Of a stretch of 10,583 nt of DNA, positions 1-7,574 are shown piece after piece. The notes beneath the pieces are model-generated. The model made no database searches and was not told the origin of the DNA. It worked only from the letters and a program-made list of their open reading frames with translations. Both the position numbers and the translations under genes were made by a program. Each line of letters opens with the position of its first letter. Position 1 is the first letter of the stretch. The stretch is from the NCBI GenBank assembly GCA_002392385.1, contig DGGX01000088.1, positions 1-10,583 on the forward strand, written 5' to 3'. Source of the stretch: Lachnospiraceae bacterium UBA3863 (lineage in GTDB: Bacteria > Bacillota > Clostridia > Lachnospirales > Lachnospiraceae).

Positions 1-233
1 ACCTGGATATGGAATCCATCTCCGCTCTCAACGAGGGCATGATCAAATTCCCCGGTGTGGAGCTCTTCGCCTGCAGAGACCACCAGATCGTCCAGACCAC
101 GGCCAACCGGATCATTGAGATCCTCCCCGGCGGCAGCATCGTCGATAAGGTCACCACTTATGACGATTATCTGGAGAACAACGCCGACGCGAGAAAACGC
201 ACCGTGTACGTGGCAGACAGGCAGGATGACTGA
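1..233 (+). CDS. ABC-F family ATP-binding protein, C-terminal fragment (5' end outside window)
   Basis: This is the last ~77 residues of an ABC-F protein, a soluble tandem ATPase family that acts on the ribosome and includes translation factors and antibiotic-resistance proteins. The frame is open to the left edge from base 3, so the ATG at 9 is internal. The visible part starts with the D-loop (LDMESISALNEGM, following the Walker B region that lies outside), then FPGVELFACRDHQ, where the switch region sits, then QTTANRIIEI and the GG..DKVTTYDDYLE tail. This matches the YbiT/Ettd-like branch. The residue normally occupied by the switch histidine (S/T-H-D-H-Q in relatives) is arginine here, codon 75-77. 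The next gene follows after 41 nt on the same strand, so the two may be co-transcribed. The subfamily is fairly clear; the exact role cannot be told from this fragment. Confidence 0.88.
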   Translation, partial: LDMESISALNEGMIKFPGVELFACRDHQIVQTTANRIIEILPGGSIVDKVTTYDDYLENNADARKRTVYVADRQDD

Positions 234-250
234 GAATCGCGGATGATACC

Positions 251-273
251 GCCCTCCCCGTTCCTGACGGAGG
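251..273 (+). promoter_or_regulatory. Ribosome binding site of the sensor-channel gene, inside a possible hairpin
   Basis: The Shine-Dalgarno GGAGG lies at 269-273, 4 nt before the ATG at 278. The same bases can pair with the C-rich stretch just upstream. CCGT (258-261) pairs with ACGG (267-270) across a 5-nt loop, and CCT (253-255) pairs with AGG (271-273) after a 2-nt bulge. This would cover the ribosome site. The pairing is read directly; any regulatory effect is inference. Confidence 0.4.
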
Positions 274-277
274 CATG

Positions 278-3200
278 ATGACTGAACATAACAAAGAGAC
301 CCGCAGCCGGGCCAATCTATACTTCTTCTCCAAGGTCATCTTCAACCTGCTCCTGATGGTGGTCGGTGCCCTGGTGATCGCCGGCTTCCTGCGCCGGATG
401 CAGAATCAGGCCGCCCTTTTCAAGCAGCAGCGGAACAGCGAGAAGGCACTGACAGAGGCTATTAACGTTCTGCAGAGCAACGCGGAGGATGCCGATGAAC
501 TGTCGGCTATCTTCCACGATGCCAACCAGGATATGCTGGATGACCTCCTCGCTCTGATGGAGAGCGGTCTTTTCGCTTCTCTGTCCGGGGCTGATACGGC
601 GACCAGGTCGGAAGTCTTCGGGGACATGGTGACCCGGTCCGGCGTGGAATATCTTTATATCATGGATACGGCCGGCACCGTGCTCGTCTCGCCTTACGCG
701 GAGATGCACGGTGCTGACCTGGCGGAGCGCGGTCTTCTGTCCGTGGAGAATCGGGACCTTCTCCTGGCCGGTACGCGCAGCGAGGACGGGACCGTGCATC
801 CTGTCTATGAAAGTAACTCTTACGGCTCCTTCTATTTCTATTCCCGGCTCTGCGATTATGAAGGCTTCCCCTATGTGCTGGTCACAGGCGCGGACGCTTC
901 CATGCTGGACGTGCAGATCAATGCCCTCAAGGACCTGTCTGTGGTCCTCAGCCGGGCCGCCGTGGGCAATAACGGATTCCTTTTTGCCGTGGACGGCGTG
1001 AGCGATACTTTTCTCTATTATAATAACGGCGAGGAGGAACTGACCGGCACCAACGCTCTGGAGGCCGGTCTGTCCGAGGACGCTCTGAACGACGGCTACG
1101 CGGGTACCCAGACCATCAACGGCACCCGCTACTACTGTGTTTCCAGGACCTTCGGAGACAATACCTTCATCTGCGCCGTGGCGGAGACCGCCAGGATCTA
1201 TGCCAATGACCGCTATGTTCTCTTCTGGTCGATCTCGGGATTCGTATGGGTCATGCTCCTGTGCCTGATCTATTCCGTGATCGTGCGCAATGACTTCGTG
1301 CGCAACGCCGTGGAGACGGAGAAGAAGATCATAAGGCGCAGGAAGCGCAGCGACCTGATCTTTGACATTTCCATCTTCAAGAAGGTCATGCCCCTGATGA
1401 CGGTGGGCATCTTTCTGATCTTCGGTATCTCCTTCTATACCCAGACACTGCTGGAGATCTCCCAGGCCATCGATGATTCTCTTGTCGCCCTCGACGAGGT
1501 CTCTGCCCGCTACGAGGAGAGCACCAAAAACCGGGAAGTGATCCAGGAGTATTACAACCACCGTTTCCTCTCCAAGACCAGACTGATCGCTTATCTGATC
1601 GAGGAGGATCCTTCCGTCCTCAACGAAGAGACCGACCGCTACTATTCTGTCCTGGGCGAGAACGGTGAGAGGACCTTCCTGCAGGATGACGAGGGCAACC
1701 GCCTGCGCACGGTCGGTTCCTCTTCTCTCCTGAAGCAGATCTGTGAGAAGAACGACATAGACGCCATCTATATCTACAATGAAGACGGACGGACCATTGC
1801 CACCAGTACCGACAACTGGTTCTTCACCATCAGCCGCAACGCGGAGGACCAGTCCTATGCTTTCCAGGATATTCTGGACGGAAAGACCGACTTTCTGGTC
1901 CAGGAATCCATGATGAGCGATGTGGGTATCCAGAGTCAGTTCATAGGCGTCTCTTTTGAATATTTCACAGCCAGGGACGAGGAAGGAAACACCATCTACA
2001 TGTCCCACCTGGACAACGAAGCCCGGGAACAGGGACTGGAGATCGAGGGCCGTGACCTGGACGGCTACAGCGAGATCACCCGGCACCGGGGCATGCTGCA
2101 GGTCGGCCTGGATGAAGTCCTCTCCGAGAAGGTGCTTGCCTCCACGGATGCCGCCAATATCCTGTCCTCCAACATGCTGACGGGCGGCTACATCTTCCTT
2201 TTTGACAACAGTGAGGATCACATCTGCATCTTTTCGCCCAAACAGTCCAGCATCGGCAAAACGGCCGCCGAGATCGGCATCTCCGACAGAGCCTTCTCCG
2301 GCAACGATTATTATGGTTTTGACAGGCTGTACGGTGTGAATGTTTTCCAGTACTTCCGTTATACCGGGGACTACTTTATCAGCACGGCCATCCCCAATGT
2401 CACCATGTATCAGATGCGTTTCTTCATCGCCCTGATCACGGCCCTCACCAGTCTGATCCTGATCCTCTTCCTGTCCCTGACCGTCACCCTGACCAGTGTA
2501 GAGGAGGAGATGCTCTATGCCACCATGAGTGAAGAACAGGCGCAGAAGGGTCTGGATTCCGCCATCTTCAGCATCATCCTGCCCTCCGGGCGCAGGTCCT
2601 CCACAGTAAAAGCGGCTGCCCGCTGGGACAACCGCTATATCCGCTGGAGTGAGAGAAGCCCCGAACAGAAGCTGACCTTTATGATGAGCATCGTCGGCGT
2701 TCTCATTATTCTCTATGTGATGCTGACAGTCTTCACCTCCCTGCGCTTCATGGACGGCGACGGGTCGGTGATCCGCTATATTCTGAGCGGCAGCTGGGAC
2801 AGGGGTCTGAACATTTTTGCCATCAGTGCCTGCGCCCTGGTCATGATCGGCGTCGGCGTCCTGATCACCCTCTTCCGTATACCGGTGCGTCTGGCCTCCT
2901 CCCTGCTGGGAGCCAGAGGCGAGACCATCTCCCACCTGCTTCTCTCCGTCATCAAATACGGCGGTACCCTGAGCGCTCTCTTCTACTGCCTCTTCCTGGT
3001 AGGCATGGATTCCCACAACCTTCTGGCCAGTGCCGGACTTCTGTCCCTGGTCATCGGTCTCGGATCCCAGAGCCTGATCAAGGACATCCTGGCAGGCATC
3101 TTCATCGTCTTCGAGGGTGAGTTCCGTGTGGGCGACATCGTCACCATCAGCGGCTACCGCGGCACGGTCATGGATATCGGTCTGCGTACCACCAAGATCC

Positions 3201-3613
3201 TGAGCCCGGACGGCAATATCAAGATCTACAACAACAGCGAGATCTCCGGCATCCTGAACATGACCAAGGAGGCCTCCGTCGCCGCCGCCACCATCAGCAT
3301 CGAGTACGGCCAGGACATTGATTACGTTGAGGCCGTCCTGGCAAGGGATCTTCCCGCTCTGAAGAAGGAAAACCCGCTCATCCTTGACGGCCCCACTTAT
3401 ATCGGTGTATCCAATCTTGGAGACAGCGGCGTCGACCTGACCATCATTGCCAAGTGCAATGAGCAGGATATCAAGGGCGTCATCCGCTATCTCAACAAAG
3501 GCGTCCTTCAGATCTTCTATCGCAACAACATCAATGTTCCCTTCCCCAATGTCACGGTCTCCCAGCTGGATATGACCGACCGGAAGACCATGGCGGACTT
3601 TGAGAAGGAATAA
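278..3613 (+). CDS. Large MscS-family channel fused to two extracellular Cache-like sensor regions
   Basis: A membrane protein of 1111 aa; residues here are numbered from the tandem ATG at 275. Predicted order: cytoplasmic N-terminus; TM1 ~20-39; extracellular region 40-312; TM2 ~314-337; basic cytoplasmic loop 338-369 (KKIIRRRKR); TM3 ~371-388; extracellular region 389-714; TM4 ~715-740; cytoplasmic linker 741-799; TM5 ~801-822; TM6 ~845-868; TM7 ~889-910; pore helix ~914-946; soluble C-terminus to 1112. The last ~270 residues are MscS: pore helix with GLGSQSLIKDILAG, then FRVGDIVTISGYRGTV, the beta domain and the C-terminal alpha/beta domain ending in VPFPNVTV. Both extracellular regions carry Cache-like beta-strand patterns (YLYIMDTAGTVLVSPY at 126-141; IDAIYIYNEDGRTIATS at 495-511; YIFLFDNSEDHICIFSP at 639-655). 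The topology fits MscS orientation. Classical MscS has ~290 aa. I chose the second ATG because GGAGG at 269-273 leaves 4 nt to it but only 1 nt to the ATG at 275. The MscS call is firm; the Cache call is from pattern only. Confidence 0.9.
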   Translation: MTEHNKETRSRANLYFFSKVIFNLLLMVVGALVIAGFLRRMQNQAALFKQQRNSEKALTEAINVLQSNAEDADELSAIFHDANQDMLDDLLALMESGLFASLSGADTATRSEVFGDMVTRSGVEYLYIMDTAGTVLVSPYAEMHGADLAERGLLSVENRDLLLAGTRSEDGTVHPVYESNSYGSFYFYSRLCDYEGFPYVLVTGADASMLDVQINALKDLSVVLSRAAVGNNGFLFAVDGVSDTFLYYNNGEEELTGTNALEAGLSEDALNDGYAGTQTINGTRYYCVSRTFGDNTFICAVAETARIYANDRYVLFWSISGFVWVMLLCLIYSVIVRNDFVRNAVETEKKIIRRRKRSDLIFDISIFKKVMPLMTVGIFLIFGISFYTQTLLEISQAIDDSLVALDEVSARYEESTKNREVIQEYYNHRFLSKTRLIAYLIEEDPSVLNEETDRYYSVLGENGERTFLQDDEGNRLRTVGSSSLLKQICEKNDIDAIYIYNEDGRTIATSTDNWFFTISRNAEDQSYAFQDILDGKTDFLVQESMMSDVGIQSQFIGVSFEYFTARDEEGNTIYMSHLDNEAREQGLEIEGRDLDGYSEITRHRGMLQVGLDEVLSEKVLASTDAANILSSNMLTGGYIFLFDNSEDHICIFSPKQSSIGKTAAEIGISDRAFSGNDYYGFDRLYGVNVFQYFRYTGDYFISTAIPNVTMYQMRFFIALITALTSLILILFLSLTVTLTSVEEEMLYATMSEEQAQKGLDSAIFSIILPSGRRSSTVKAAARWDNRYIRWSERSPEQKLTFMMSIVGVLIILYVMLTVFTSLRFMDGDGSVIRYILSGSWDRGLNIFAISACALVMIGVGVLITLFRIPVRLASSLLGARGETISHLLLSVIKYGGTLSALFYCLFLVGMDSHNLLASAGLLSLVIGLGSQSLIKDILAGIFIVFEGEFRVGDIVTISGYRGTVMDIGLRTTKILSPDGNIKIYNNSEISGILNMTKEASVAAATISIEYGQDIDYVEAVLARDLPALKKENPLILDGPTYIGVSNLGDSGVDLTIIAKCNEQDIKGVIRYLNKGVLQIFYRNNINVPFPNVTVSQLDMTDRKTMADFEKE

Positions 3614-3625
3614 GGGGCTCCTGCC

Positions 3626-5836
3626 CTACTCCTCTTTCTGCTTCGCTGACTGCATGGGAATGAAAACACGTTCTCCGGGACCGCCCGGCGTGGCCGCCTG
3701 CGCCGCCCGCCTGGCCTCCTCTCCGAAAATAAGCTGAGAGTTGATGCTCTCCTTGCCTCTTCGATCCACGCGTTCATAGCTGCCATCCGGTTTCAGGATA
3801 TGGGCCTTGACGGTATCCGCCAGCTCCAGATCCAGAATATGGATGGCGGCTTCTTTACATTTCTCGTCCTCCAGAGGGAAGAGGATCTCCACGCGCCGCT
3901 CCAGGTTTCTGGGCATCCAGTCCGCGCTGGCGCCGTAGACCTCCGGGCTGCCCGCGTTGTGGAAATAATAGATCCGGCTGTGTTCCAGATAGTTTCCGAC
4001 GATGGACCGGACCCGGATATTGTCGCTGACACCGGGAATGCCCACCTTGAGGCTGCAGATCCCGCGCACGATCAGGTCGATCTGGACGCCTGCCGCAGAA
4101 GCGGCGTAAAGGGCCCGGATGACGTCCGGCTCGCAGAGAGCGTTCATCTTGGCCTTGATCATGGCCGGCTCCCCGCGCTGGGCGAACCTTCTCTCCCTGT
4201 CGATCAGATAGAGGAAGCGGTCCTTCATCCACAGGGGCGCCAGAGACAGGCTGTTCCACCTGCGGGGCTCGGAATAGCCGGACAGCATATTGAAGAAGGC
4301 TGTGGCGTCCTCGCCGATGGCCTCGCGGCAGGTCAGCAAGCCGATATCTGTGTAAAGCTTGGCCGTGGAATCATTGTAGTTGCCGGTGGCCAGGTGGACA
4401 TAGCGGCGTATGCCGTCCTCCTCCCGCCTCACCACCAAGGTGATCTTGCTGTGGGTCTTGAGTCCGACCAGACCGTAGATCACGTGGCAGCCGGCCTTTT
4501 CAAGCTGTCTGGCCCAGACGATATTGTTCTCCTCGTCAAAACGGGCCTTCAGCTCCACCAGCACGGTGACCTGCTTGCCGTTCTCGGCCGCCCTGGCCAG
4601 GGCCGCGATAATGGGTGAATTGCCGCTCACCCTGTAGAGGGTCTGCTTGATGGCCAGCACCTCCGGATCCACCGCCGACCGGGCCACCAGATCGATAACA
4701 GGCTGGAAGGTGTGGTAAGGGTGGTGCAGGAAGATGTCTCCCCGCCGGATCCTCTCGAAGATGTCGCAGCCGGCCGGCAGCTCAGGGACGGGCTGAGGCG
4801 GTGCGTACCGGTGCTCACGCAGATCGTCGAAGCCCTCCAGGCCCCAGACCTTCATGAGGAAGGTCAGATCCAGGGGACCGTCGATCTCGTAGACCTTCTC
4901 CTTCTCGACAGACAGCTCTTCCTCCAGGATATGGAGGAGGCGCTCATCCATGTCCTTCTCCACCTCCAGGCGGATGGCATAGCCCCTCTGCCTCTTCTTG
5001 AGCTGCTTCTCGATCTCCTCCAGAAGGTCCTCCGCCTCCTCCTCATCGATGGTCAGATCCGCGTTGCGGGTGATTCTGTAGGGGCAGACCGTCAGCACCT
5101 CATAGCTCTGGAAGAGCCGGTTCATATTCATGCGGATGACATCCTCCAGGAGGAAGAGCCGCACGATGCCGTCCGCCCGCTCGGGAAGACGTATGAAACG
5201 GGGCAGGACCGAAGGGACCTGGACCGTGGCGAACTCATAGCGGACCTTGTCCTGCTTGCCCTTGCCGCCCTTCTTGCCCTTTCTGGTGTGTCCCAGAATG
5301 CTGGGGCCGGCGTCCTCCCTGTGGGCCACCAGGGCGCCCAGGTTCAGGCTCTTGTTGCGGATCAGGGGGAAGGGACGGGAATTGTCCACCGCCATGGGCG
5401 TCAGGACCGGGAAGACCTCGGTGTCGAAGAATTCCGTCAGCATCTTCCTGTCGGCTTCCGTCAGATCGTCCTCTTCCCGGACGATGAGGATGCCGTTGTC
5501 TCTCAGCTCCGGGATCAGCTGCCGGTTGTAGGTCCAGTACTGCTGGCCGACGAAAACGTGCGTATCCTCAAGGATGGCCGTCAGCTGCTGGGCCGCCGTC
5601 ATGCCGGCGATATCTCTCTTCTTGTAGCCCGCGTTCTTCATATCCTGCAGGGAGGCCACCCTGACCATGAAGAATTCATCCAGGTTGGAGGCCGTGATGC
5701 TCAGGAATTTGAGCCGCTCCAGAAGGGGGTTCTCTTTGGTCCTGGCCTCGGCCAGGCACCTTCTCTCGAACTGGAGCCAGCTCAGCTCACGGTTCTCAAA
5801 ATGATCGTAATCTGCTGCCTTGTTGAGCTCTGCCAT
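3626..5836 (-). CDS. ppk1: Polyphosphate kinase 1 (PPK1)
   Basis: PPK1, 736 aa, makes long-chain inorganic polyphosphate reversibly from the gamma phosphate of ATP, in the cytosol or at the inner membrane face. The length is close to the usual ~690-740 aa. N-terminal motif FENRELSWLQFERR (13-26) and ITASNLDEFFMVRV (47-60, Asn51 matching the ATP-site Asn of E. coli PPK). The three histidines known from E. coli (435, 454, 592) map by motif and exact spacing to His462 (LKTHSK), His481 (VHLATGNYN) and His619 (YLEHSR); the offsets of 19 and 157 are identical. HHPYHTF (371-377) and SADWMPRNLERRVE (637-650) are also family signatures. A Lys/Gly-rich stretch at 184-197 looks like a basic surface loop. 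GGAGG (5843-5847 on the plus strand) sits 6 nt before the ATG and touches the ppx stop, so translation is probably coupled to ppx. Confidence 0.97.
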   Translation of the reverse strand: MAELNKAADYDHFENRELSWLQFERRCLAEARTKENPLLERLKFLSITASNLDEFFMVRVASLQDMKNAGYKKRDIAGMTAAQQLTAILEDTHVFVGQQYWTYNRQLIPELRDNGILIVREEDDLTEADRKMLTEFFDTEVFPVLTPMAVDNSRPFPLIRNKSLNLGALVAHREDAGPSILGHTRKGKKGGKGKQDKVRYEFATVQVPSVLPRFIRLPERADGIVRLFLLEDVIRMNMNRLFQSYEVLTVCPYRITRNADLTIDEEEAEDLLEEIEKQLKKRQRGYAIRLEVEKDMDERLLHILEEELSVEKEKVYEIDGPLDLTFLMKVWGLEGFDDLREHRYAPPQPVPELPAGCDIFERIRRGDIFLHHPYHTFQPVIDLVARSAVDPEVLAIKQTLYRVSGNSPIIAALARAAENGKQVTVLVELKARFDEENNIVWARQLEKAGCHVIYGLVGLKTHSKITLVVRREEDGIRRYVHLATGNYNDSTAKLYTDIGLLTCREAIGEDATAFFNMLSGYSEPRRWNSLSLAPLWMKDRFLYLIDRERRFAQRGEPAMIKAKMNALCEPDVIRALYAASAAGVQIDLIVRGICSLKVGIPGVSDNIRVRSIVGNYLEHSRIYYFHNAGSPEVYGASADWMPRNLERRVEILFPLEDEKCKEAAIHILDLELADTVKAHILKPDGSYERVDRRGKESINSQLIFGEEARRAAQAATPGGPGERVFIPMQSAKQKEE

Positions 5837-5847
5837 TGTCCACCTCC

Positions 5848-7437
5848 TCAGCGCGCCGCCGCGGGCTCTGTCTTCTGCCGGATGACCGGGGTCAGGCCGA
5901 TGACTTCTTCAAAGAAGGCCGCCCTGTAGCCGAACAGTCCCTTCTCCAGTGTGATGTCCTTCTTGGCGTCCACCGTGATCTGCAGTTCTCCCTCGCGCAC
6001 CCGGATCTTGAGTCCGCTGAATTTCTTCTTGTGGGACCTGTCCAGACCGTTGGCCAGACGCAGGATCGCTGTCAGCCTGGTGATCACCATATAAGCGTCA
6101 GGCATGAGCTCCGTGTGATTATCAGGCGAGTCATAGTAGATGAAATCACAGTGATTGAAACGGACCACGTTGGCAATGATCTCCTGCTCGGTCCTGGAGA
6201 TCCCGATGATCTCCGTGGACATAAGAATATTGTAGGAGCACTGTGCGAGCTGGGTCATGCTGATATACTTGCCGCAGTCGTGCAGGATCGTGGCGATCTG
6301 TAAGAGGAGCCGCTCCCTGTCCCCCATGCCGTGATACCGTCTCGTGGCGTCGAAGATGCCCGCGGCGATCTCCCAAAGGGTGGTGCTGCGGTCGACGCTG
6401 CACTTGTACCTCTTCCCGGTCTCCTGGGCGCAGGCGATGATGTCGCCGGCAAAATCATGGGTGGGACTCAGGTACCTTCTGCTCTCCGCGTATTCATAGA
6501 CGATACCGTCGCAGAGAGTGACGCCGGGCACCCAGATCAGGGAGGCGTGCAGGACCTTGGCGATGCAGCGCAGGGTGACCGCGGAGATCTGCAGCAGGGG
6601 AATATTGTCGTCCGCGATGCTCAGGGCTCCGGACAGCTCCTGCCGGTTGACGGCGGATATGCGGGTGATGAAATCGTTGAAGCTCTGGACCTCGATAAAC
6701 TCGGCGGGATCATGGTCGCCTGCCTGTGTCAGGCCCGCCTGCCGCAGGATGGGGCCGTTCTTCCTGGCGACCTCCGAGATATAGTCGTCCACCATGATGA
6801 TGTTGGCGATCTCCCGGTTCTTGAGATAGAGTTTCCTGAAGATAGCCAGCTGGGAGTTCACCAGCTCCTCGATCAGGCCCTCCGCCCTGGCCTGCGTAGA
6901 CCGGATGCGGTTGAGGCGCTCCTGGATGATCAGGATGCCCAGGCGTATGTTCTGGGTCGCCACCAGCCTGTCCTTCTCAAACAGAGAGATCTGCAGGCTC
7001 CCGCCGCCTATATCCACGATGGCGGTGGGCTTCTCCAGAATGCGGCTGAATACCTCGCCCTTGGAGGCCACGGACTTGTAGTCCAGGAATCTCTGCTCGG
7101 CATTGGCCAGGACCTCGATCCGGATCCCCGTCTCCTGCTCGATCTGGCTGCAGATCAGGGAAGAATTATACATCTCCCGGAAGGCGCTGGTCCCGCAGGC
7201 GCGGTAGGCCTCCACGCGATAACTCTTCATGATCCTGGCGAATTCCAGCAGGGAATTCTTCAGCTGCCGGACATGGGCCGTGGACAGCCTTCCCTGTTGG
7301 TAGGTGTCGGAGCCCAGGTCGATCCGGTGCATGACATCGTCGATCATCCGGATACCGTTCTTCCTGGAGAGCTCGTAGATCTTCATCTCCAGTTCATAAC
7401 TGCCGACATCGATCGCGGCAAAAGTATGTACTGCCAT
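5848..7437 (-). CDS. ppx: Ppx/GppA-family exopolyphosphatase with C-terminal HD domain
   Basis: 529 aa from the chosen start. The family hydrolyses terminal phosphates of polyphosphate or the gamma phosphate of pppGpp. The actin-like ATPase fold is at ~1-310: phosphate-1 motif AAIDVGSYELEM (7-18), CGTSAFREMYN (81-91), a Glu at 114 in ANAEQRFLDY aligned with the catalytic Glu of GxEEAR in other PPX, and phosphate-2 motif IVDIGGGSLQISLF (140-153). The second part (~325-529) is HD-like: His386-Asp387 in ATILHDCGKYI, and ILRLANGLDRSH (458-469), typical of PPX tail domains. In the GGGSTE motif the usual Glu is Gln149. The ATG at 7435-7437 starts right before the conserved FAAIDVG; its GGAGG (7450-7454) has a long 12-nt spacer. 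A longer frame to 7494 would run through a hairpin and adds nothing conserved. ppk1 begins 11 nt downstream, forming a ppx-ppk operon. Specificity (polyP versus pppGpp) is not decided by sequence alone. Confidence 0.93.
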   Translation of the reverse strand: MAVHTFAAIDVGSYELEMKIYELSRKNGIRMIDDVMHRIDLGSDTYQQGRLSTAHVRQLKNSLLEFARIMKSYRVEAYRACGTSAFREMYNSSLICSQIEQETGIRIEVLANAEQRFLDYKSVASKGEVFSRILEKPTAIVDIGGGSLQISLFEKDRLVATQNIRLGILIIQERLNRIRSTQARAEGLIEELVNSQLAIFRKLYLKNREIANIIMVDDYISEVARKNGPILRQAGLTQAGDHDPAEFIEVQSFNDFITRISAVNRQELSGALSIADDNIPLLQISAVTLRCIAKVLHASLIWVPGVTLCDGIVYEYAESRRYLSPTHDFAGDIIACAQETGKRYKCSVDRSTTLWEIAAGIFDATRRYHGMGDRERLLLQIATILHDCGKYISMTQLAQCSYNILMSTEIIGISRTEQEIIANVVRFNHCDFIYYDSPDNHTELMPDAYMVITRLTAILRLANGLDRSHKKKFSGLKIRVREGELQITVDAKKDITLEKGLFGYRAAFFEEVIGLTPVIRQKTEPAAAR

Positions 7438-7480
7438 GTTAACGTTGGTCCTCCCTGTCCCGTTCCTTGTCAGTAATAAA

Positions 7481-7509
7481 GCAGCCGGGATCATACAGAT
7501 CCCGACTGC
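7481..7509 (-). terminator. Hairpin between the small mscS gene and ppx: probable terminator or ppx leader stem
   Basis: On the minus strand the arms GCAG-x-CGGGATC and GATCCCG-x-CTGC pair (11 bp, one mismatch) around a 5-nt loop. They are followed by CTGCTTTATTAC, a short T-rich run at 7472-7480. It lies ~65 nt past the stop of the small mscS gene and ~44 nt before the ppx start. It fits a moderate Rho-independent terminator for the upstream unit. Because a -10-like box abuts its upstream arm, it could also form at the 5' end of the ppx-ppk transcript. Confidence 0.6.
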
Positions 7510-7518
7510 AGTATACCA
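7510..7518 (-). promoter_or_regulatory. Candidate extended -10 promoter for ppx-ppk1
   Basis: The minus strand reads TGGTATACT, an extended -10 (TGn + TATACT, 5 of 6 to TATAAT). At 16-18 bp spacing I see only a poor -35 (TTCGGG at 7533-7538), so it would rely on the TG extension. Predicted transcription would begin near 7503, inside the following hairpin. It is the best promoter-like sequence in the 137-nt gap, but not proven. Confidence 0.35.
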
Positions 7519-7574
7519 TATTCTGTGTCATCCCCGAAAGATTCTGAAGGCTGTTTTCCAAAGGCAAGTATCTG

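Noticed and set aside
317..3016. An 899-codon open frame antisense to the sensor-channel gene
   Set aside because: It encodes Gly/Asp/Gln/His-rich low-complexity protein with no domain pattern. The sense frame has clear membrane and MscS motifs, so this is a codon-bias shadow of a GC-rich gene.
3611..3628. Possible terminator in the 12-nt convergent gap between the channel and ppk1
   Set aside because: Only GGGC/GCCC (4 bp) with a 4-nt loop can form and neither side has a T-run, so it is too weak to call.
4712..5929. Long open frames antisense to ppk1 and ppx (also 3800-4618 and 6331-7476)
   Set aside because: Composition is biased to Leu/Gly/Asp/Gln without motifs, and they lie fully opposite highly conserved enzyme genes.
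7438..7494. N-terminal extension of ppx to the ATG at 7494
   Set aside because: The added residues are encoded inside the hairpin and T-rich tail. The family start falls just before FAAIDVG at the inner ATG.
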